From: Pseudomonadota bacterium
Lineage (GTDB): Bacteria; Pseudomonadota; Gammaproteobacteria; JAKAQQ01
Reading direction: 5' to 3'
Assembly (NCBI GenBank): GCA_021828425.1
Contig: JAKARN010000125.1
Coordinates: 1 to 5,449, forward strand
DNA length: 5,449 bases
Positions 1 through 3,840 of the stretch are shown here, piece after piece. The notes under the pieces are model-generated. The model was not told where the DNA came from and made no database searches. It saw only the letters and a list, made by a program, of their open reading frames with translations. Every line of letters begins with the position of its first letter. Positions within the stretch are counted from its first letter, which is position 1. The translations under genes were made by a program, and so were the position numbers.

Positions 1-285
1 AGAGATCGAGGCCGGCCTGGCCCGGCTCCTCGAAAACCGGGAGACCGGGCGCTGGTCACCGACCCCAAGATCCCGAAGAGGAACGCCCATGCCGAGCGTT
101 TCAACCGCACCATTCAGAAATCCTCCTTCGATGACCCGAGGATCTGCTCTTTACCGATCTGGCACGGTTCAACAGGTACGAGCCAGCTGGCTGGTCTTCC
201 AAAACGCCCAGTAACCCCCCTGATCCTTCCTCCTCGAACACCCGCCCCGAGTGCCAAAGGGGGGTGGACGCGTACACTGCCTTGA
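1..285 (+). pseudogene. Degenerate 3' part of an integrase-core (DDE) transposase, frameshifted
   Basis: This is the C-terminal part of a transposase with an rve-type catalytic core, entering from the left edge. Pieces recognisable in different frames are VTDPKIPKRNAHAERFNRTI (55-114), EDLLFTDLARFNR (138-176), WLVFQNAQ (188-211), FLLEHPP (227-247), PECQR (246-260) and WTRT-L-P then TGA (265-285). In intact relatives these join as one protein with NAHxERFNRT, EDLLFTDL, WLxxYN, PECQ and WTxT in that order. The Glu at 94-96 should be the third residue of the DDE triad. Between the pieces I count about four frame changes, and in-frame stops occur at 212-214 and 221-223, so it cannot make a transposase. 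The family looks like the IS3/IS481 type of core, but I cannot name the element. The N-terminal half and left end lie outside the window, and no terminal inverted repeat could be identified. Confidence 0.82.
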
Positions 286-310
286 AAAGTTGCTTCCGGT
301 TGCCGATAAT
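282..310 (+). promoter_or_regulatory. Candidate sigma70 promoter for ampE, straddling the transposon remnant end
   Basis: TTGAAA at 282-287 and GATAAT at 305-310 each match the sigma70 consensus at five of six positions and are separated by exactly 17 bases. Transcription would begin near 317 and leave a leader of about 57 bases before ampE. The -35 hexamer overlaps the transposase stop (283-285), and the -10 lies just beyond the recognisable remnant, so it may be a hybrid promoter created by the insertion. It is the best promoter match I found in the window, but it is judged by eye only. Confidence 0.5.
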
Positions 311-373
311 CAAGGGTCGACCGCCGAGAGCAAGCATTTGAGTCATCACTCATTCCCAAAGGCATATTGAGCG

Positions 374-1252
374 ATGAATTTCATCGCGATTCTTGTCACG
401 TTGGCCTTGGACCGGGGGCTTCGCCACCTGGAATCCATCCGGGACCACCGGGTCGGCAACTGGTACTTCGGGCTCCTCAAGCGGATCCCGGGAGGATCGG
501 CCGAGTTCGCGCTCGTCCTCACCGTGCTCGCCGTCGTCCTCCCGGCACTCGTGGTCGACGGGATCCAGCTCGGGCTGGCCTCCCTCTCGCCGATCCTCGG
601 ATTCATTGCAGCGGTTGTGATCCTCCTCATGAGCCTGGGTCCGCGCGATGCCCTGCACCTGATCCAGGAATACCGGAAGGCCGTGGAAAACAAGGATAAT
701 CTGGCGGCGACGCGGATCGCACGCCTCTTGATCGAAGATGCCCCGCCCGCCGGACAGGAACCCTGCACCGAGGCGGTCGCGGAATCTCTCCTGGTCCGGA
801 TCAATGACCGCCTGTTCGCGCCCCTTTTCTGGTTCCTGATCCTGGGCCCCAGCGGAGCCGTCCTCTACTGGCTGTCGAAAAACGCGGTCTGCGCGCTCAA
901 GCCCAAATCGACTCACGAGACCAAAAGCCCCCATGCCGAAATCGCCCTGCGCATCCATGGCGTCCTGGCCTGGATTCCGGCCCATCTCCTGGCCATGAGC
1001 TACGGTCTGGTCGGCAGTTTCGACAGTGTCTGGCGGGTTGTCCGCGAGTACTACCGCGAGTGTGAACGCCGGTTCTTCGAGAACAACGAGGCCGTGCTCG
1101 CCTGTGCCGGCAGAGGTGCGATCGAGGCTGCAGGCCTGGATCCCGCCGATTGCCTGGGCCGGCTGGATCGCGCACGCGTCATCGCCACCCGTGCGCTCAT
1201 CCTCTGGCTGGTCGTGATCGGCCTGTTCACGCTGGGTGGATGGATCCTCTGA
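374..1252 (+). CDS. ampE: AmpE-like inner-membrane protein (AmpE/CbiB superfamily)
   Basis: The 292-residue product resembles AmpE, the polytopic membrane protein encoded after ampD in enterobacteria and implicated in beta-lactamase (ampC) signalling. Its length fits (E. coli AmpE has about 284 residues). Hydrophobic segments lie near residues 3-12, 45-63, 71-87, 149-168, 197-215 and 273-292. The block RINDRLFAPLFWFLILGP (142-159) matches the family's WINxRFxxxLFWxxxxG signature, and LGPRD (88-92) is also typical. AmpE belongs to the superfamily that contains CbiB/CobD of cobalamin synthesis, and here the gene sits directly before btuF, not after ampD. I therefore infer, without proof, a cobamide-related role as an alternative. 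ATG 374 is chosen because family homology begins there; the ribosome site (AAAGG at 358-362, 11 bases away) is weak. The last 67 bp belong to a perfect duplication, and the stop overlaps an orphan btuF start. Confidence 0.83.
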   Translation: MNFIAILVTLALDRGLRHLESIRDHRVGNWYFGLLKRIPGGSAEFALVLTVLAVVLPALVVDGIQLGLASLSPILGFIAAVVILLMSLGPRDALHLIQEYRKAVENKDNLAATRIARLLIEDAPPAGQEPCTEAVAESLLVRINDRLFAPLFWFLILGPSGAVLYWLSKNAVCALKPKSTHETKSPHAEIALRIHGVLAWIPAHLLAMSYGLVGSFDSVWRVVREYYRECERRFFENNEAVLACAGRGAIEAAGLDPADCLGRLDRARVIATRALILWLVVIGLFTLGGWIL

Positions 1253-1264
1253 TCCAGACGGCCG
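1186..1264 (+). repeat. 79-bp perfect direct repeat, left copy (ampE end plus btuF start)
   Basis: All 79 bases recur at 2338-2416, an offset of 1152. Identity breaks sharply at both ends: 1185 is C where 2337 is G, and 1265 is A where 2417 is G. The unit holds the last 22 complete codons of ampE, its stop, and the overlapping first codons of btuF. It marks the left border of a segment inserted between ampE and btuF. Confidence 0.95.
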
Positions 1265-1284
1265 AACGGGGGCACTTCTGGTAA
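1240..1284 (+). pseudogene. btuF: Orphan btuF start, truncated after about 8 codons
   Basis: Within and just past the left repeat copy, the frame starting at ATG 1240 reads MDPLIQTA, identical to the start of the intact btuF at 2392. It then diverges and hits TAA at 1282-1284 after 14 codons. The ATG lies 10 bases upstream of the ampE stop (TGA 1250-1252), so ampE and btuF evidently overlapped here before the insertion. If translated it would yield only a 14-residue peptide with no likely function. Confidence 0.7.
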
Positions 1285-1295
1285 ACTCAAGTGCC
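1271..1295. repeat. Inverted repeat next to the left insertion border
   Basis: GGCACTT (1271-1277) and AAGTGCC (1289-1295) form a perfect 7-bp stem around an 11-base spacer. No T-run follows, so it is a poor intrinsic terminator. Its position 7 bases past the repeat border and about 70 bases before the antitoxin start would suit an operator for the toxin-antitoxin pair, or a recombination site. Neither use is shown by the sequence. The remainder of 1265-1364 shows no convincing promoter or ribosome site. Confidence 0.35.
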
Positions 1296-1364
1296 GGGTG
1301 ATTGTACGTGCTAGGCGTCGGCTTCTTGCCGTCCCCTTTTCGGTTCACGACCTGTGTCGTAGTG

Positions 1365-1694
1365 ATGATGGACCCAAAAACAGCCCGTGCTGTCAGAATG
1401 TTTCTTGACCGAGTACCCAATGACGTCCGGTACGAGAAGGCACTGCTGTTTGGTTCGCGCGCACGGGGAGATTACCGGGAAGACAGCGACGCCGACGTTG
1501 CGCTCATCGTTGACGGGTCTGGCCATGATTGGGACCTGCTTTACCAGCTCGGCGGAATTTCATTTGACGTATTCGCGGATACCGGTATCCGGGTTCAGCC
1601 GGTGATCATTCCATTGCGCGAGTGGCGGGATCCAGAGGCAGCGATGAGGCCGTCGTTCGTCAGAAACATTTCGAAGGAGGGGGTCGCTCTGTGA
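1365..1694 (+). CDS. MNT-type nucleotidyltransferase, antitoxin partner of a HEPN protein
   Basis: This is a minimal nucleotidyltransferase of the DNA polymerase beta fold. In MNT-HEPN modules such proteins act as antitoxins, and in studied MntA-HepT pairs they silence the toxin by adding AMP to it. Counting from ATG 1368 (108 residues), GSRARGD is at 29-35 and SDADVALIV at 40-48, giving the Gly-Ser and Asp-x-Asp (41, 43) that bind metal and nucleotide. No clear third acidic residue is seen in the following strand, as in several relatives I recall. The ending RNISKEGVAL is typical of MNT proteins paired with UPF0332-type HEPN partners. ATG 1365 and ATG 1368 are adjacent and equally possible; neither has a clear ribosome site. 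An in-frame TTG further upstream (1302) is unlikely because family similarity begins after 1368. The stop overlaps the start of the HEPN gene by 4 bases. Confidence 0.85.
   Translation: MMDPKTARAVRMFLDRVPNDVRYEKALLFGSRARGDYREDSDADVALIVDGSGHDWDLLYQLGGISFDVFADTGIRVQPVIIPLREWRDPEAAMRPSFVRNISKEGVAL
1576..1591. repeat. 16-bp perfect palindrome inside the nucleotidyltransferase gene
   Basis: CGGATACCGGTATCCG reads identically on both strands. It lies within the nucleotidyltransferase coding sequence (codons for roughly ADTGIRV). A match of this length is only mildly unexpected in 5.4 kb, so it may be chance. An intragenic protein-binding site is possible, but nothing else supports it. Confidence 0.5.
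1674..1680 (+). promoter_or_regulatory. Ribosome binding site deciding the HEPN start
   Basis: AAGGAGG lies inside the end of the nucleotidyltransferase gene, 10 bases before GTG 1691. That is a slightly long but usable spacing. It favours GTG 1691, which overlaps the upstream stop as GTGA, over ATG 1718, which has no comparable site. The arrangement suggests translational coupling of the two proteins. Confidence 0.6.
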
Positions 1695-2149
1695 CCGACC
1701 GCTTGATCTGCGTCTTTATGACGAAAGCATACCGCGCGCTCCAAACGGCGGAGCTCGTTCTTGCCAGTGGAGACGCTGATGCTGCAGTAAACCGTGCCTT
1801 CAACGCGAGGGAGAACGCCATTCTCGCGGCCTCTCTGCGGGCGGGTGTTCCCGAAAGTGATTTACCCGGGACCCATACGGGGTTGAACACGGTGCTCTGG
1901 GAGAGCTTGGTTAAGCCCGGAAAGTTTGACCGCGAGGTCGCGCGCCTGTTGAGTCGGGTGGAAACGCTGCGCATCGGGGCGGACTATCGGGGAGAGGAAA
2001 TCCAGCCATCTACCGCAAAGGACGCTCTTGCAGACGCCAAGACGTTTGTCGGGATCGTGGAGAAGCGGTTCGGGTTGGACAGGGTGCCAAAGCATGAACT
2101 CGCTGCGAAAGTGCAGAGGCGCGAGAAGGACCATGATTTTGAAAGGTGA
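1691..2149 (+). CDS. HEPN-domain protein (UPF0332-like), presumed toxin of the MNT-HEPN pair
   Basis: The 152-residue alpha-helical protein resembles UPF0332/HEPN proteins, which in MNT-HEPN modules are usually ribonuclease toxins. Family features by position are an amphipathic helix (12-26), the block AVNRAFNARENAILAASLRAG (split at 32-52) matching the usual A-x-SRAYYAMFHAARALL, T-H-T-G-L at 61-65, LVKPGKFDREVARLLSRVE (73-91), LRIGADY (93-99), and a final helix ending near RFGLDR. The usual Tyr-Tyr is Phe-Asn here (37-38), and the residue seven after Arg 35, normally His in the R-x6-H active site, is Asn 42. No other R-x4-6-H is seen, so nuclease activity is doubtful. Start GTG 1691 is chosen for its 4-base overlap with the partner and AAGGAGG upstream; ATG 1718 is an alternative. 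The C-terminal 20 residues are charged and beyond the usual domain. The gene ends exactly where ampE-like sequence begins. Confidence 0.8.
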   Translation: MTDRLICVFMTKAYRALQTAELVLASGDADAAVNRAFNARENAILAASLRAGVPESDLPGTHTGLNTVLWESLVKPGKFDREVARLLSRVETLRIGADYRGEEIQPSTAKDALADAKTFVGIVEKRFGLDRVPKHELAAKVQRREKDHDFER

Positions 2150-2404
2150 GCCCGCGAGTCACTTGGGCCCGGACCCGTTTTTCATCTGGGTTCTGATCTT
2201 GGGGCGGGCGGTGCCGTTCCCTGTGGGTTCCCGAAGTACGCCATGTGTGTTCTCCACCCGAAGGAGAATCATGAGACACCAAGCTTCCCTGCCGAAATCG
2301 CCCAGCGCATCCTCGGCATGCTGGCTCGGATCCTGGGCACCCGTGCGCTCATCCTCTGGCTGGTCGTGATCGGCCTGTTCACGCTGGGTGGATGGATCCT
2401 CTGA
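2150..2404 (+). pseudogene. ampE: Diverged, internally deleted second copy of the ampE 3' end
   Basis: The sequence right after the HEPN stop aligns with ampE. Frame-shifted FFIWVLILG (near 2178-2205) corresponds to LFWFLILG. From about 2234, KYAMCVLHPKENHETPS and AEIAQRILGMLARI mirror ampE residues 169-201. A hand codon alignment of 2252-2332 with 896-976 gives 59 of 81 identical bases. About 204 bp matching ampE 977-1180 is missing in frame, after which the perfect 79-bp repeat completes the ampE terminus. The N-terminal half is absent, so it is not a working AmpE. An open stretch from ATG 2243 to TGA 2404 could still encode a 53-residue peptide with one C-terminal membrane helix. Its stop overlaps the btuF start by 13 bases, the arrangement ampE itself once had with btuF. 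Confidence 0.75.
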
Positions 2405-2416
2405 TCCAGACGGCCG
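2338..2416 (+). repeat. 79-bp perfect direct repeat, right copy
   Basis: Identical to 1186-1264. It supplies the end of the ampE remnant and the first eight codons of the intact btuF, and marks the right border of the inserted segment. No base differs between the copies although the ampE-like sequence immediately to the left is only about 73 percent identical, so this part was duplicated or converted recently. Confidence 0.95.
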
Positions 2417-3369
2417 GAAGGACGCGCCAGCCCACCCATCCGCTGGTCCTGCTGCTCCCCGGTTTGTTCCTCTGTGCTGCAGCGCCGGTCGGGGCGGTCC
2501 CCGGAAGTCCGGTGCGGGTCGTCACCCTCTCCCCGGCGCTCGCCGCGATGGTGTTCGAGATCGGTGCCGGATCCGAACTCGTGGGCACGGTGCGCTATAG
2601 CCGGGATCCTCCCGCGGCCCGGCGCGTGCCCCGTGTGGGGGATGCCTTCGGTCTCGACCTCTCCCGGATCGTCCTGCTCGATCCCACCTGGATCCTGGCC
2701 TGGAAGGGAGGCACTCCTGCAGCCGACCTCGCATCGTTCAAGCGTCTCCATCTCCGGGTGGTGACGCTCGGGACCGGACATGTGCGGGGAATCACCCACG
2801 AACTGGTCACGATGGGTCGACTCCTGGGCCGCATCCGGCAGGCGCGGCGGGTGGCGGACCGCTTCCGGGCCGCTGTCCGGTCTCTCCGGCAACGCCATCG
2901 CGGCCGGATGCGGGTCCGGGTCTTTTACGAAATCGGGCGCCACCCGCTCTATACGGTGGGCAGGGACCAGATCATCAGCCGGGCCATCGCGCTCTGCGGA
3001 GGCGTCAACCTTTTTTCCGACGTCCCCCACCTGGCCTTCCCCGTTTCCCTGGCCTCCGTCCTGACCCGCGATCCCGGGCTGATCGTGGTCGGGCACCCCC
3101 GGTCGGTCGCTTTCTGGAAACACTTTCCCGAAATCGCCGCAGTCCGCGATCACGCGGTCGACCGGATTCCGCCCTCCCTTCTGGCCCAGGCCTCCCCCCG
3201 CATGCTTCGGGGACTCCGGATGCTCTGCCGGGATATCAGCCGGGCCCGGTGCCCGCTGTCCCCTCCGGGGGCTTCTTCTGCCGCTTGTGGTGCCAGAGTT
3301 CCTCCCGGCCGCCCTCCTCGCGGAGGAGGACGCGTGCGAGCACGAACAGGAGGTCCGAGAGGCGGTTGA
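2392..3369 (+). CDS. btuF: Periplasmic cobalamin-binding protein BtuF
   Basis: BtuF is the periplasmic vitamin B12-binding component of the BtuCD-F ABC importer. A signal peptide is visible: polar start with Arg 10, Arg 12 and His 16, hydrophobic core 18-31, likely cleavage after VGA (33-35). The mature part follows E. coli BtuF closely in order: RVVTLSP at 42-48, the RIVLLDPTWILAWKGG stretch, the RVFYEIGRHPLYTVG block, CGGVNLF, and QASPRMLRGLRMLC at the end. In E. coli the protein stops at the position of residue 286. Here the frame runs 39 residues further through Pro/Gly/Arg-rich sequence that is the antisense of pduO, giving 325 residues, which suggests a lost stop. ATG 2392 lies in the right 79-bp repeat and overlaps the ampE-remnant stop, so translation was probably coupled to ampE; only a weak GGGTGG precedes it. 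No btuC or btuD is in the window. Confidence 0.9.
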   Translation: MDPLIQTAGRTRQPTHPLVLLLPGLFLCAAAPVGAVPGSPVRVVTLSPALAAMVFEIGAGSELVGTVRYSRDPPAARRVPRVGDAFGLDLSRIVLLDPTWILAWKGGTPAADLASFKRLHLRVVTLGTGHVRGITHELVTMGRLLGRIRQARRVADRFRAAVRSLRQRHRGRMRVRVFYEIGRHPLYTVGRDQIISRAIALCGGVNLFSDVPHLAFPVSLASVLTRDPGLIVVGHPRSVAFWKHFPEIAAVRDHAVDRIPPSLLAQASPRMLRGLRMLCRDISRARCPLSPPGASSAACGARVPPGRPPRGGGRVRARTGGPRGG

Positions 3370-3820
3370 GGTAGCGCCGGTTTTCTGCTGTCACGGCCTC
3401 GCCTGCGGTGCAGGTCTCCCGTTCCGCCCGGCGGCAGACGGTGCGGGCGATGTGGAGCGCGGAGGCAGACGGTCCCCCACCCGGCAGGATGAACTCGGCC
3501 AAGGGCGGGAGGGTGGCGTTGTGGCGGTCGATGGCCGCTTCGAGAGCACGGGTGGCCTCCGGGGCCAGGAGGGGAGGGAGCCCGGGGGTCGCGATCTCGG
3601 CCCCGATGTCGAAGAGCGCATGCTGGACGTTCATGAGAAGAAGGTCGATTTCCGTAGGCAGCGAGTGGCTGCGCACCCAGCCGAGCACGCTGCTGAGCTC
3701 GTCGATCGCGCCGTACGCCCCGACCCGCGGGTCGGTTTTCGGAACCCGCTCGCCGTTGCCCAGCCCGGTCGTCCCGTCATCGCCGGTCCGGGTGTAGATC
3801 TTGCTCAGCCGATACCCCAT
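3236..3820 (-). CDS. pduO: PduO-type ATP:cob(I)alamin adenosyltransferase
   Basis: The enzyme transfers the adenosyl group of ATP to cob(I)alamin to make adenosylcobalamin in the cytoplasm. The 194-residue product has the PduO-family landmarks: the N-terminal ATP-binding loop IYTRTGDDGTTGLG (8-21), RVPK (25-28), YGAIDELSS (36-44), FILPGGGPSASALH (110-123), and RRYLNRLSDLLFVLAR (148-163), which includes the conserved N-R-L-S-D. The length is normal for the family (about 185-195), with a Pro/Gly-rich tail after residue 180. Start ATG 3820 is chosen because it places the ATP loop at the usual distance and is preceded at 6 bases by GGAG. A TTG at 3844 overlapping the btuB stop would add 8 residues and is less likely. 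The gene follows btuB by 20 bases, so the two are surely one operon. Its 3' 134 bp overlap btuF on the other strand. Confidence 0.93.
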   Translation of the reverse strand: MGYRLSKIYTRTGDDGTTGLGNGERVPKTDPRVGAYGAIDELSSVLGWVRSHSLPTEIDLLLMNVQHALFDIGAEIATPGLPPLLAPEATRALEAAIDRHNATLPPLAEFILPGGGPSASALHIARTVCRRAERETCTAGEAVTAENRRYLNRLSDLLFVLARVLLREEGGREELWHHKRQKKPPEGTAGTGPG

Positions 3821-3826
3821 GGTGGT

Positions 3827-3830
3827 CTCC
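3827..3830 (-). promoter_or_regulatory. Ribosome binding site of pduO
   Basis: GGAG on the minus strand, 6 bases before ATG 3820 and inside the short gap after btuB. A second GGAG-containing stretch (GGGGAG) lies slightly further upstream. This placement supports ATG 3820 over the TTG at 3844. Confidence 0.6.
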
Positions 3831-3840
3831 GACTCCCCGC

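Larger units (their letters stand above)
1265..2337 (+). other. Segment inserted between ampE and btuF, carrying a toxin-antitoxin pair and an ampE fragment
   Basis: This is the unique sequence between the two 79-bp repeat copies; with one copy the unit is 1152 bp. It carries the nucleotidyltransferase/HEPN pair (1365-2149) followed directly by a diverged ampE 3' fragment (2150-2337). No transposase or recombinase is encoded inside. Sampled lines of the toxin-antitoxin genes look less GC-rich than btuF (35 of 60 bases in 1741-1800 against 40 of 60 in 2881-2940), which is weak support for a foreign origin. The sequence shows that the segment separates two formerly overlapping genes. How it arrived (homologous recombination, duplication during repair, or a mobile element) is open. 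Confidence 0.65.

Noticed and set aside
1265..1364. A promoter for the toxin-antitoxin pair in the leader
   Set aside because: TTGTAC at 1302-1307 and TAAACT at 1282-1287 look promoter-like singly, but neither has a partner hexamer at proper spacing.
350..1420. A 356-codon open frame on the minus strand across ampE
   Set aside because: It is hydrophilic and rich in Asp, Glu, Arg, Gly and Gln with no family resemblance, and lies entirely antisense to a gene with clear AmpE homology; it is a shadow frame of GC-rich DNA.
2261..2369. A short frame from ATG 2271 preceded by AAGGAG
   Set aside because: The ribosome-site match is good, but the frame is out of register with the ampE-like coding sequence and gives a Ser-rich peptide without similarity; the AAGGAG is part of the ampE-derived codons.
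2269..3153. A 294-codon open frame on the minus strand across btuF
   Set aside because: Low-complexity charged composition, no recognisable domain, and fully antisense to btuF.
3240..3249. CCGGGCCCGG palindrome near the btuF/pduO ends as a terminator
   Set aside because: No loop and no T-run on either strand; GC-rich palindromes of this size are expected by chance here.
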